Shown piece after piece: positions 1 through 8,190 of a DNA stretch of 41,794 bases. Under the pieces are notes generated by a model that saw only the letters and a list, made by a program, of their open reading frames with translations, did no database searches and was not told where the DNA came from. The position numbers were made by a program, and so were the translations under genes. The stretch spans positions 1 through 41,794 of the forward strand of contig JAKITD010000018.1 in the NCBI GenBank assembly GCA_021648265.1, in the 5' to 3' direction. The stretch's first letter is position 1; the number at the start of each line of letters is the position of its first letter. The stretch comes from Flavobacteriaceae bacterium. Its GTDB lineage: Bacteria; Bacteroidota; Bacteroidia; Flavobacteriales; Flavobacteriaceae.

Positions 1-2
1 GA

Positions 3-167
3 GATACATCTTGCATAACCTACGGAGATTCAGGATTAAATAAAGCGATACATACCATTTTTAAGACCGAAAAAAAGCCTGCAAAAGACGAAATTGACAC
101 TATTTTCAAAGAGTTTAAAAATTGGGAATCGTATCTAAACTTTTATCTATGGAAGTCCTTAAATTAG
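3..167 (+). CDS. C-terminal fragment of a probable DNA-3-methyladenine glycosylase
   Basis: An open frame enters from the left edge and stops with TAG at 165-167, leaving 54 residues. The end has the pattern W-x-S-Y-x-x-x-Y-L-W-K-S-L, which resembles the closing helix of AlkA/HhH-GPD glycosylases (W-x-P-Y-R-S-x-A-x-W-Y-L-W-R-x). It is preceded by a G-D-S-G-L-N-K-A-I segment like the family's GDxGL(R/Q)(R/K)A. These enzymes remove alkylated purines from DNA during base-excision repair. Only the last part is visible, so catalytic residues cannot be checked. The identity rests on short motif resemblance and the true start lies outside the window. The 188 bases between this stop and the next gene's stop hold nothing I can name. 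Confidence 0.5.
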   Translation, partial: DTSCITYGDSGLNKAIHTIFKTEKKPAKDEIDTIFKEFKNWESYLNFYLWKSLN

Positions 168-355
168 AAGGAAAACAGAAGAAACGGTTGGCAACACTGT
201 ATAAAAATAATAGCGGTTTTAGTGCTAAATTCAAAGTGAGGATCTTTGTACAAAGTTTAGTGATAAATTGAAAGATAAGTGCCTTGAAATCCGCTACTAT
301 TCTTATACTAGACGTTATAAAGTAACTCACAATACAGAATAATTACGTTAAATTG

Positions 356-1690
356 TTAAAGCATCCCACGTGCTTTTATCTCCAAGTATTTATTAATAGT
401 ATCGACTGTTAAGTTGTCTGGAGCGGTGAGAATTACTTGGATTCCGTGTTTGCGAAGTTCGGTAGCAATTAGTTTTTTCTCGTAGATGAATTTTTCGGCA
501 ATGGTTTTATCAAAAATTTCTTTGGTAGTAATGGCCTCTTTTTCGGTGAAGGATTTTAACTCGGTGTTTTCAAAAAATATAACGACTAATAAATGCGTTT
601 TTGCGATTGCTTGTAAATAGGCGATTTGTCTGTGAAGTGCGTCTAAGGTTTCAAAATTTGTGTAAAGTAACAGTAAACTCCGTTGGTTCAACGAACGTTT
701 AATATCTACATACAGGCGCGAAAAATCACTTTCAGAAAAGTCAGTTTCAATATTGTAAAGGGTTTCTAAAATGATATTCATATGCGATTTTCGCTGCTGT
801 GCTGCTACTCTGTTTTCAATTTTTCTGGAGAAAGTAAACATTCCTGCCTTATCATTTTTCCGAAGTACAATACTCGAAATCACCAAAGTTGCATTAATGG
901 CATAATCCAATAAACTCAGTTGGTTAAAAGGCATTTTCATCACACGACCTTTATCGATAATAGCGTAAACTGGTTGCGACTTTTCATCTTGATATTGGTT
1001 CACCATCAAACTGTTTTTCTTTGCAGTTGCTTTCCAGTTAATGTTTCTAATATCATCGCCAGAAACATAGTTTTTAATCTGTTCAAACTCCAACGTGTTT
1101 CCGATTCTACGAATTTTCTTTAAACCAAAAAACTTCAATCTATTGGTAAAAGCGATGAATTCATATTTTTTTAATTGAAGGAAAGAAGGGTAGTTAGGCA
1201 CCATTTTATTTTCGTCAAACTGCTGCCTTCTAGCAATTAATCCTATGCTGCTGCTCGAAAAAACGTTCACATTTCCAAAGTGGTATTCGCCACGTTCTGT
1301 AGGTCTTACTTGATAATTATAGGTTTTTTCTTCGGAAGGTTTTAAGCTGCTTTTAATTTTAAAATCTCGAATTTGCCATTGTATAGGAAGCTCATCTATT
1401 ATTTTAATATGAGTTTTAAATTGAAACCTATTAACCACTGTAATTGAAATTGGATTGTCATCACCGTTTGATAGTTTTTCGGGAATAATTCTTTTGGTTT
1501 GTATTCCAATTTTATTCCGAAATAATAAAATAATATCCACCAAAAGGAAAATAATGAGTGTTACAAAAAGTATTTTTGAAACTCCGTATAAACGTTCTAC
1601 AAAATAGGAAACAACAAACAAAAGGACAATGGAAAAAAATGCCCAAAAGAACCTAGGTTGGATGTATAAATTTTTAAAGAATTGTTTCAA
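356..1690 (-). CDS. DUF58 domain protein with two N-terminal membrane segments
   Basis: The 444-residue protein starts with two hydrophobic segments (about residues 14-31 and 39-57). A beta-rich stretch follows, then the DUF58 signature G-D-D-I-R-N-I-N-W-K-A-T-A near residue 210. The C-terminal half resembles a von Willebrand A fold, but the usual DxSxS metal site is replaced by the I-I-D-K-G type seen in this family. DUF58 proteins are regularly encoded beside MoxR ATPases and are thought to act with them in assembling or activating envelope proteins. It is the last gene of the minus-strand operon, 157 bases after moxR. That gap is filled by short repeats, so expression may be less tightly coupled than for the overlapping genes upstream. 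Family assignment is firm; function is not. Confidence 0.9.
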   Translation of the reverse strand: MKQFFKNLYIQPRFFWAFFSIVLLFVVSYFVERLYGVSKILFVTLIIFLLVDIILLFRNKIGIQTKRIIPEKLSNGDDNPISITVVNRFQFKTHIKIIDELPIQWQIRDFKIKSSLKPSEEKTYNYQVRPTERGEYHFGNVNVFSSSSIGLIARRQQFDENKMVPNYPSFLQLKKYEFIAFTNRLKFFGLKKIRRIGNTLEFEQIKNYVSGDDIRNINWKATAKKNSLMVNQYQDEKSQPVYAIIDKGRVMKMPFNQLSLLDYAINATLVISSIVLRKNDKAGMFTFSRKIENRVAAQQRKSHMNIILETLYNIETDFSESDFSRLYVDIKRSLNQRSLLLLYTNFETLDALHRQIAYLQAIAKTHLLVVIFFENTELKSFTEKEAITTKEIFDKTIAEKFIYEKKLIATELRKHGIQVILTAPDNLTVDTINKYLEIKARGML

Positions 1691-1701
1691 TGATATAAGG
1701 G

Positions 1702-1842
1702 TTTAATGATTGAATGGATTAATGAGTGAATGTTATAATTGGTTAATGTTTTAATGATTGAATGATTTAATATTATAATGAGTGAATGTTTGAATAATCT
1801 TCACCTCCTTCCTTACATCATTCATTCATTCATTCATTCATT
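1702..1842. repeat. Low-complexity intergenic repeats, including (CATT)6
   Basis: Two imperfect direct repeats of about 40 bp, each starting TTTAATGATTGAATG and containing AATGAGTGAATGTT, lie at about 1702-1739 and 1750-1795. A run of six CATT tetranucleotides occupies 1819-1842. The array lies between moxR and the DUF58 gene and would be transcribed in their common mRNA, or would form the leader of the DUF58 gene. Confidence 0.8.
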
Positions 1843-1847
1843 TTTAC

Positions 1848-2858
1848 TTACCTCGGTATTTCTAAGCTCTCAATGATTTGTTGTATTACTTTATCTGCTG
1901 TAAATCCTTCCATTTCACGTTCTGGACTTACAATTATACGGTGTCTAAGTACAGGTGATGCCACTTTTTTAATATCATCTGGTGTTACAAAATCACGGCC
2001 TTGTATGGCTGCATAAGCCTTGGAGCTATTCATAATTGCAATGGAAGCTCTTGGAGAAGCACCTAAAAATAAATTGGCATTATTACGTGTGTTGTCAATT
2101 ATTGAAGCAATGTATTTTATTAAATGTTTTTCAATAATAATTTTCCTAATCGTGTCTTGGTATTCTTTTATTTGTACAGCGTTTAGCACTGGTTTTGTGT
2201 TTTCTAAAATATCTGCAGATTCTCTTTTGTGTTCGTTTTCTAAAATTTGTATTTCCTCTTCAATACTTGGATACGGAACATTTATTTTAAATAGAAAACG
2301 GTCTAATTGAGCTTCTGGTAAAGCATAGGTTCCTTCTTGCTCAATAGGGTTTTGAGTTGCAAAAACCAATAACGGTTCTTCCATTTTATTTTTAATACCG
2401 TCAATAGTAATTTGCCGTTCTGCCATTACTTCAAACAAAGCAGCTTGTGTTTTTGCTGGCGAACGGTTAATCTCATCAATTAGAATAATATTGGAGAATA
2501 TTGGACCTTTTTTAAATTCAAATTCTTGGGTTTTAATATTAAAAATAGAAGTTCCCAAAATATCACTCGGCATTAAGTCGGGTGTAAATTGTATTCTACT
2601 AAAGCCAACATCCAGTGTTTTTGCTAATAATTTTGCGGTTACAGTTTTGGCAACTCCCGGAACTCCTTCTATTAATGTGTGCCCGTTTGCAAGAATAGAA
2701 ACAATTAAAAAGTCAATCATATCGTGTTGTCCTACAATTACTTTTCCTATTTCTTCTTTTATTTTCTGAACCGCATTCTGAAGGTTTTTTAAATCTAAAC
2801 GATTAGTAAACTCAATAGGTTGGTCGTTGGATTGCTCCATTTCGTTATTTTCTTCCAT
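1848..2858 (-). CDS. MoxR family AAA+ ATPase
   Basis: A 336-residue cytoplasmic AAA+ protein. Walker A is G-V-P-G-V-A-K-T (65-72), Walker B is I-L-I-D-E-I-N-R (125-132), and sensor 1 lies in the F-A-T-Q-N-P-I-E-Q-E-G-T-Y segment typical of MoxR. A C-terminal lid domain contains the G-A-S-P-R-A-S motif. MoxR ATPases behave as chaperones for metal insertion or assembly of partner proteins that carry von Willebrand A domains. Here the partners are probably the DUF58 protein and the membrane proteins of the same operon. It starts 3 bases after the DUF4350 gene, so the two are very likely co-translated. Identity is firm; the client proteins are inferred from gene order. Confidence 0.95.
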   Translation of the reverse strand: MEENNEMEQSNDQPIEFTNRLDLKNLQNAVQKIKEEIGKVIVGQHDMIDFLIVSILANGHTLIEGVPGVAKTVTAKLLAKTLDVGFSRIQFTPDLMPSDILGTSIFNIKTQEFEFKKGPIFSNIILIDEINRSPAKTQAALFEVMAERQITIDGIKNKMEEPLLVFATQNPIEQEGTYALPEAQLDRFLFKINVPYPSIEEEIQILENEHKRESADILENTKPVLNAVQIKEYQDTIRKIIIEKHLIKYIASIIDNTRNNANLFLGASPRASIAIMNSSKAYAAIQGRDFVTPDDIKKVASPVLRHRIIVSPEREMEGFTADKVIQQIIESLEIPR

Positions 2859-2861
2859 ACT

Positions 2862-4052
2862 TTATAAGGTAAATTCTTCTAATAATTTATTAAGTTGAAT
2901 TAAGTCTTCTTCGCTGTGAAACGATTTGCCTTTCAACATTTTTATTGTGTTTATTAATTTCGTGGTTTCTTCTAAATTGGTATTGCTTTTTAAAGCTAAT
3001 TTTTTACAAAATTCTTCATTAAGATTATTGGTGTCAAGGTAATATTGTGAACGTATTTTTTCAAGAAAGTAAGTGATTTTTTTTGAAATAATATTTCCAA
3101 AGTCCTTATGCTGAAAATGTAAATCTCCGATAGTTTTTGTGAATTCTACGGAAGAGTTTTTTAAAGGTTCAATAACTTTAATTATTCGCTGAACACGCTT
3201 TCCTTTAAATATTACAAACACTAATAAGCCAGTAATAACAAGGTAATACGCCCATTTTAAGGAGGTTTGATTTAAAACAAAACGCATAGGAGACCTTACT
3301 ACTTTTCTTCCTGCTTTTAAATAGTTGTCGATGTATATTTCTGAAGGATTTTCAAAAGAAAGCAAATTGGCAATGTATTGTTGGTTGCCTTCCATCATAT
3401 AATAATTGGTAAATGCTTCCGGAAGTGTATGAAAGTAAAATTGTCCTTTTCCGAAGGATATTTTTATAAAATTTAAATCCTGAATGTCTTCATCTTCAAA
3501 ATTCAAGTAGTAGCCTAAAGCTTTTGTTTTTAGGGTATCAATTTCAGTAAAAGTAGATTTATAAACGCCTTTTTTATAACTGTATTTTGTGCTATCTTTT
3601 ATAAAAGATTTGCTGAATAAAACAGGATTCATCTCCTCTTCCATTAAATAATAATAGGAATAGGTATCAACTCCCAAAGAATCTTTTAAAACCTTTCCAA
3701 AGTTTCTTGCCGAGATAAATGCAGTGTTGCCTTTAGAAACATAATTAGACAATTTCTCGTATTGTCGTTTGTCTAATTTTATATCCGAATTTACCAATAA
3801 ATACATCGAATTTTCTTGATAACTACTATCTCGTAAAAACACAAATAGATCTTCATTAACAATGGTAGTGGAGGTGTTTTTATAAAGTGTTTTTAGCTCT
3901 TCTGAAACAATATAACAGCCGTAAGGGTCTTTGTTGTCTGTGGTAAAACTTTCTCTCCAGTTAATAGGTTTCGGACTTACAATCTCAATAATAATAAGCG
4001 CTAACAATGCAACACCAAAAGCCAATAATATACGTTTCGATTTCTTATCCAT
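2862..4052 (-). CDS. DUF4350 domain membrane protein
   Basis: A 396-residue protein with a membrane segment at about residues 8-25, a long extracytoplasmic region, a second membrane segment near 267-284 and a cytoplasmic tail of about 110 residues. The first part matches the DUF4350 layout: I-N-W-R-E-S-F after the first helix, then D-P-Y-G, then a Rossmann/GATase-like core. In Bacteroidota this family is found between the DUF4129 and moxR genes, as here. The gene overlaps the DUF4129 gene by 8 bases and ends 3 bases before moxR, so it lies inside a tight operon. Biochemical function is unknown; association with a MoxR-dependent envelope complex is an inference from context. Confidence 0.85.
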   Translation of the reverse strand: MDKKSKRILLAFGVALLALIIIEIVSPKPINWRESFTTDNKDPYGCYIVSEELKTLYKNTSTTIVNEDLFVFLRDSSYQENSMYLLVNSDIKLDKRQYEKLSNYVSKGNTAFISARNFGKVLKDSLGVDTYSYYYLMEEEMNPVLFSKSFIKDSTKYSYKKGVYKSTFTEIDTLKTKALGYYLNFEDEDIQDLNFIKISFGKGQFYFHTLPEAFTNYYMMEGNQQYIANLLSFENPSEIYIDNYLKAGRKVVRSPMRFVLNQTSLKWAYYLVITGLLVFVIFKGKRVQRIIKVIEPLKNSSVEFTKTIGDLHFQHKDFGNIISKKITYFLEKIRSQYYLDTNNLNEEFCKKLALKSNTNLEETTKLINTIKMLKGKSFHSEEDLIQLNKLLEEFTL

Positions 4053-4761
4053 GGCTGTTTATGCTTTTAGAAAGTTGATCGAATTCGTTTTTTGCTTTAC
4101 GGAAACCTTCTTCATCCAAACCAAATTCACCATACCAAATATGATCGTATAAATAGGAAACGGTTCCGAATTGTTTTTTTAGCTCTTGAGAAGTAAGTTC
4201 GTTTTGATAATCGATATTGGTTTTGTCAAAATGCCAATTAATTAAATTATTGAGCGACAAATTTTTCAATACTTTTAAATACATATATCGAATTGCCAAG
4301 CGATAATCCGACTGTGCAAGCGCATTGCTAATTAATGCTTCCAAATCTATTTGCTCTATATGTTCTTCTTCAAAAGAAATAGGAGCGAGGTTCTTACTTT
4401 TCTTACTAAAAAATGAAGTCGTATTAGATTTTAAAAACAATTTTGAAATAATAACGATCGCAATAATGATAAGGATAAAATAAATTAGAATCTCAACGGT
4501 TTTGTACATTTCGGGATCAACATTAATTCCAAAAAGTTCTGCTATAAAATCAAAAAACCAACGTATAAATCGCAACAAATAATTTTGAGATTGCCCGGTT
4601 TCAACACTATAATCTAAGTTGGAATATTCTTCTGGAAAATAAGTAGTAAATTCCCTTGTTGAAGTTTTAGAACGGTCAATAATCACGTCTTTTTCCTGAG
4701 CAGAAACTAATCTGAAAGTAGCTAAAAATAAAAAAATGCTATGTAAAAAGTGCTTATTCAA
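4045..4761 (-). CDS. DUF4129 domain protein, secreted/membrane anchored
   Basis: The 238-residue protein begins with a signal peptide ending near residue 21 (L-V-S-A-Q-E). After a short periplasmic stretch comes one strong membrane helix (about 88-107) and a cytoplasmic domain of about 110 residues. That domain contains the A-I-R-Y-M-Y-L-K-V-L-x-x-L and D-H-I-W-Y-G-E-F patterns of DUF4129 (C-terminal transglutaminase-associated domain). The gene overlaps both neighbours by 8 bases, which points to translational coupling. DUF4129 domains are common in MoxR/DUF58 clusters and in transglutaminase-like membrane proteins, but this copy has no transglutaminase domain. The role is inferred only from the cluster. 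Confidence 0.85.
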   Translation of the reverse strand: MNKHFLHSIFLFLATFRLVSAQEKDVIIDRSKTSTREFTTYFPEEYSNLDYSVETGQSQNYLLRFIRWFFDFIAELFGINVDPEMYKTVEILIYFILIIIAIVIISKLFLKSNTTSFFSKKSKNLAPISFEEEHIEQIDLEALISNALAQSDYRLAIRYMYLKVLKNLSLNNLINWHFDKTNIDYQNELTSQELKKQFGTVSYLYDHIWYGEFGLDEEGFRKAKNEFDQLSKSINSHG

Positions 4762-5668
4762 TATCCTCTCCTATTTGTTCGATTTTTGCACGAGTAAAGT
4801 CGTTGTAAGTTTGTTCGTGTAATGAAAAATATAAAATTGAATTTACAAATTGCATTAGTGAATTAAATAATGTAAAAACTATTAATACCAACCATAATGC
4901 TATAATCCAGATAATTTTTGCAACTATTGAGTTGGACATATCTAAACCAGAATCTATAGCGTGAAATGAATAAAAACCAATAAGTATTCCTGGGATAGAC
5001 AAAATTAGAAAGAGTAATAAATAGTTTAAAAGACTTAAAATAAAATTAACTCCAACTGTTTTCCAGAAGTTTTTAAAGATTAAATTCCAACCTTCGCTAA
5101 AGGAATTTGTAATGTTTTGTTTTTGATGAATCATCACCATAAACGAAACTCCAAACCAACCCGAAACTGCAAAATTTAATATAGATTGAGCAATGCTTCC
5201 AATGATTGGAATAATTGCTAAAATTACACTTACAATTAAAAAACCTACATAGATAACAACGAGCAATAATACAAATAACACAATGTTGCTGAAGTTATCT
5301 TTTACTTGTTTCCATACCTTGGTTTTATCTACTTCTATCGTGTCGTTGGTTACATAATTTGAAACATAGGCAGCCGATAAACTATAATTTAAAGCTGCTA
5401 CAATAACAAAAACTATAATGAATGCGAGACTTCCAAAACCAACGTAAAGTCCAGATTCCATTTCAGACATGGTGTCTTCGTTTGCCATTCCTATAAAACC
5501 TGTAATGAGTAAGTAGCTAATTCCTAAAAAAGCAAGAATAAATATTCCGTTATAGCTAATAAAAATATTTAGGTAACTTTTAAAGTTTTGTTTCAGAAAA
5601 TCGAAATAAAAAGTAACAATGTCACCTACTCCAAGCTGTTGTCTAAATTCAATTTTTTTCTGAAGCAT
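4754..5668 (-). CDS. Polytopic membrane protein of the MoxR operon
   Basis: A 304-residue integral membrane protein with about six to seven hydrophobic helices and few soluble loops. The pattern resembles the glycerophosphoryl-diester phosphodiesterase membrane-domain/DUF4013-like proteins that occur beside SpoIIM-type proteins in Flavobacteriia. There is no catalytic domain, so it is unlikely to be an enzyme. It overlaps the upstream SpoIIM-like gene by 20 bases and the downstream DUF4129 gene by 8 bases. Its place suggests a membrane scaffold or transporter-like subunit of whatever the operon builds. The function is not known. Confidence 0.75.
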   Translation of the reverse strand: MLQKKIEFRQQLGVGDIVTFYFDFLKQNFKSYLNIFISYNGIFILAFLGISYLLITGFIGMANEDTMSEMESGLYVGFGSLAFIIVFVIVAALNYSLSAAYVSNYVTNDTIEVDKTKVWKQVKDNFSNIVLFVLLLVVIYVGFLIVSVILAIIPIIGSIAQSILNFAVSGWFGVSFMVMIHQKQNITNSFSEGWNLIFKNFWKTVGVNFILSLLNYLLLFLILSIPGILIGFYSFHAIDSGLDMSNSIVAKIIWIIALWLVLIVFTLFNSLMQFVNSILYFSLHEQTYNDFTRAKIEQIGEDIE

Positions 5669-6617
5669 ATTTTTTATGTAAAATCATAGGATATAAAATG
5701 TAATAATAAATAATTAATGCCAATGAACTAAAAATAATAGTCATTGCCAACCAAACAGGCATATTGCTATAACGAGTAATAAAACCTTCAATAAAACCAG
5801 CGATTATAAAAAATGGGATGGTACTCACCACAATTTTAAGTCCGTTTTTGGCTCCTTTCATAAATGAAACTCTTCTTGAAAATGTTTTCGGAAATAGAAT
5901 ACTATTTCCCATAACCAAGCCTGCACAACCAGCTACAATAATTACCGAAACTTCAATAACACCGTGTAACCAAATTGATTTTGAAGCTTCAAAAAGAAGA
6001 TTTCGAGTATAGAAAAAAGTAAAAAATGCACCTAACATTACTCCGTTACTAAAAAGAACATACGCAGTTCCTAAGGAAGTAATCACGCCAAAAGCGTATG
6101 CTAAAAGAGCTACTCTTATGTTGTTAATGGTGATTCCGAGGAAGGTGCCAATTTCACTACCGCTTTTATAAATAGCGGTGGGATCGCCTTTATCAATATT
6201 ATTTAAAGTCTCGTTGACATAGCTGTCGCCTAAAATTAAACGCACAAAACTATCATCGTTTAAAGCAGAAATTACACCAATTGCGGTTGCAACAGCAAAT
6301 ATTAAAAAGGAGTAAAATAATGTTTTTTGGTGATGATAAAAAAATAATGGAAATTCAGATCTCCAAAAACGAATAATTCTGTTTTTATCTTCTCGTTTAT
6401 TAATATAAATTTTTTGATGTGCTTGCGAAGTCAGTGAATTTAGGTAAAGCAGGGTTTTGCTTTCTGGATAATAAGTGCGAGCATAGGACAAATCGTTGGT
6501 AAGTTGGATGTAATCATCTGCCAACCTATCTGGGTCCGATTTTAATTTTAATGCAATAGCTTTTTCAAATGCTATCCATTTTTCTTTATTTTGTTTTACA
6601 AATGCTGCTTCTCGCAT
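5649..6617 (-). CDS. Stage II sporulation protein M (SpoIIM)-like membrane protein
   Basis: The first gene of the minus-strand operon encodes 322 residues. The start M-R-E-A-A-F-V-K-Q-N and the early W-x-x-F-E-x-A motif are typical of the SpoIIM-like family in Bacteroidota. A cytoplasmic stretch of about 100 residues is followed by five or so membrane helices, with the conserved N-N-x-R-V-A-L-L-A-Y-A-F-G and H-G-V-I-E segments. In Bacillus SpoIIM works in septal peptidoglycan removal with SpoIID and SpoIIP; those partners are not seen here, and a non-sporulating bacterium must use it differently. A TAnnTTTG-type -7 box upstream (6677-6684, minus) supports the operon starting with this gene. 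Confidence 0.88.
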   Translation of the reverse strand: MREAAFVKQNKEKWIAFEKAIALKLKSDPDRLADDYIQLTNDLSYARTYYPESKTLLYLNSLTSQAHQKIYINKREDKNRIIRFWRSEFPLFFYHHQKTLFYSFLIFAVATAIGVISALNDDSFVRLILGDSYVNETLNNIDKGDPTAIYKSGSEIGTFLGITINNIRVALLAYAFGVITSLGTAYVLFSNGVMLGAFFTFFYTRNLLFEASKSIWLHGVIEVSVIIVAGCAGLVMGNSILFPKTFSRRVSFMKGAKNGLKIVVSTIPFFIIAGFIEGFITRYSNMPVWLAMTIIFSSLALIIYYYILYPMILHKKYASEKN

Positions 6618-6676
6618 TAAATATTATATTAGCAATCGGTTTTAAAAGACCTTAAAGATAAAAAAAAGTGCTTTTG

Positions 6677-6684
6677 CAAATCTA
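6677..6684 (-). promoter_or_regulatory. -7 box of the SpoIIM/MoxR operon
   Basis: On the minus strand this reads TAGATTTG, a match to the Bacteroidota -7 consensus TAnnTTTG, about 60 bases before the SpoIIM-like start codon. The matching -33 region would fall inside the hexanucleotide repeat at 6686-6727. Confidence 0.5.
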
Positions 6685-6685
6685 A

Positions 6686-6727
6686 TGAAATTGAAGTTGA
6701 AATCGAAATCGAAATTGAAAATGAAAA
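6686..6727. repeat. Seven degenerate tandem hexamers (YGAARW)
   Basis: Seven adjacent 6-bp units run TGAAAT, TGAAGT, TGAAAT, CGAAAT, CGAAAT, TGAAAA, TGAAAA. They fill the intergenic space between the divergent SpoIIM-like and RDD genes and cover the expected -33 position of the minus-strand promoter. Confidence 0.85.
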
Positions 6728-6818
6728 CGAGTTTTAAAAAAATTATTGAAACGAAGAATGTTTACTATTGTAGTCTGATTTCTGAAGATTGAAAACTGAT
6801 TACTGAGAATTAAAAAAA

Positions 6819-7544
6819 ATGGCAAAACTAAAAATTAACACTACGCAAAATGTAAATCTTGACTATAAAATTGTTGGGATTGGTGAACGAATTTTAGCTT
6901 TAGTTATCGATTTGTTTGTGTTTTTTCTGTACTTATTTGTAGTTAATATGATTACCTCAATTATCGATGATGTTTTTTCAGATAGATGGACTGTTATGGG
7001 AATGCAATCGCTACTATTATTACCTATAATGTTCTACTCTTTATATATGCATATTATTTTTAACGGAAAAACCGTAGGTAAAATGATCGTAAAAACACGT
7101 GTGGTAAAAATTGATGGATCACCCGTGCATTGGTCCAATTTTATGATTCGATGGATGCTTCGATTAGTAGATTTATGGATTTTCTTCGGAACCATAAGTA
7201 TTTTAACCATCTTATTTTCAGATAAAAGACAGCGATTGGGTGATTCAGCAGCAGGAACCGTTGTAATAAGTACAAAAAATACGGTAAAAATCACCCATAC
7301 TATTTTGGAAGAAGTAGAGGATACCTACGAGCCTAAATTTATTATGGTAACCAAATTAAGTGATAAAGATGTTCGATTAATTAAAGAAACTTTTATCATT
7401 GCGAAACGATCAAGAGATTTTAAAACCTTAAAAGCTTTGCGAGTTAAAGTGGAAAGTATTTTGGAAACGAAATCAGAATTATACGATTTACAATATATTG
7501 ATACGGTGTTAAAAGATTATAATTATTTTACCCAAAGCATGTGA
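6819..7544 (+). CDS. RDD family membrane protein
   Basis: A 241-residue protein that opens with a short beta-like stretch and G-x-G-E-R-I-L-A-L-V-I-D, the R-x-x-A-x-x-x-D core of RDD proteins. Three or four membrane helices follow, then the second signature Q-R-L-G-D-S-A-A-G-T-V-V near residue 140. A charged cytoplasmic tail of about 80 residues follows. RDD proteins have been linked to ion/proton exchange in some bacteria, but for most, including this type, the substrate is unknown. In Flavobacteriia an RDD gene is the usual divergent partner of the SpoIIM/MoxR cluster. It overlaps the next gene by 4 bases (stop TGA at 7542-7544), so the two form an operon. Confidence 0.9.
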   Translation: MAKLKINTTQNVNLDYKIVGIGERILALVIDLFVFFLYLFVVNMITSIIDDVFSDRWTVMGMQSLLLLPIMFYSLYMHIIFNGKTVGKMIVKTRVVKIDGSPVHWSNFMIRWMLRLVDLWIFFGTISILTILFSDKRQRLGDSAAGTVVISTKNTVKITHTILEEVEDTYEPKFIMVTKLSDKDVRLIKETFIIAKRSRDFKTLKALRVKVESILETKSELYDLQYIDTVLKDYNYFTQSM

Positions 7545-8161
7545 GTTTATTTTTAATCATAGATATTTTAGGAACTATTTCGTTTTCCATTTCGGGAGTA
7601 TTAACCGCTGTTAAAAAGCGAATGGATCCTTTCGGTATTTTTATCATTGCTTTTGCAACTGCTGTAGGTGGCGGGACTTTACGGGATGTTTTGATAAACG
7701 CACCTGTTTTTTGGATGTACGATTTGCGTTTTGTTTATGTTATAGCAGGAGCATCGGTTTTGGCAATTATTTTTAGAAAGAAATTAGGTTACATTCGGAA
7801 ATCGTTATTTCTTTTCGATACTATCGGAATAGCGCTTTACACCGTTATTGGAGTTGAAAAAGGAATCAAAGCTGGTTTTCCTCCTTTAATTTGTATCTCA
7901 CTTGGGGTTTTGTCGGCTTGTTTTGGAGGTGTAATTCGTGATATTTTAAGTGGTGAAATTCCAATTATTTTCAGAAAAGAAATTTATGCAGCTGCTTGTA
8001 TCGCAGGAGCTGTAGCTTATTTTGCTTTGCAATATACACCTTTGGCTAATAATTTTATTGTGTTTATTTCTGGTGGAATTGTAATTACAATTAGAGTATT
8101 GGCAGTGATTTTTAAATTAAGATTGCCAACACTTTATAGTGCAGAGGAATTGAAAGATTAA
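7541..8161 (+). CDS. TRIC/UPF0126 (YicG-like) cation channel family protein
   Basis: A 206-residue protein with seven hydrophobic helices arranged as two repeats. The first carries G-G-G-T-L-R-D-V-L near residue 47 and the second F-G-G-V-I-R-D-I-L-S-G-E-I-P near residue 127, the paired GGxxRD motifs of the trimeric intracellular cation (TRIC) channel family. Bacterial members form trimeric pores for monovalent cations; the physiological role is mostly unknown. The start is GTG at 7541-7543, overlapping the RDD stop codon in the GTGA arrangement, so the two are translationally coupled. It ends 29 bases before the convergent cyclophilin gene. Confidence 0.9.
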   Translation: MSLFLIIDILGTISFSISGVLTAVKKRMDPFGIFIIAFATAVGGGTLRDVLINAPVFWMYDLRFVYVIAGASVLAIIFRKKLGYIRKSLFLFDTIGIALYTVIGVEKGIKAGFPPLICISLGVLSACFGGVIRDILSGEIPIIFRKEIYAAACIAGAVAYFALQYTPLANNFIVFISGGIVITIRVLAVIFKLRLPTLYSAEELKD

Positions 8162-8190
8162 TTTGGGTTTTTCTAATTTAAAAACACTAC

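Noticed and set aside
1819-1842. (CATT)6 as a phase-variation switch inside a gene
   Set aside because: The run is intergenic, not in a reading frame, so on/off frame switching does not apply; only an expression effect is possible.
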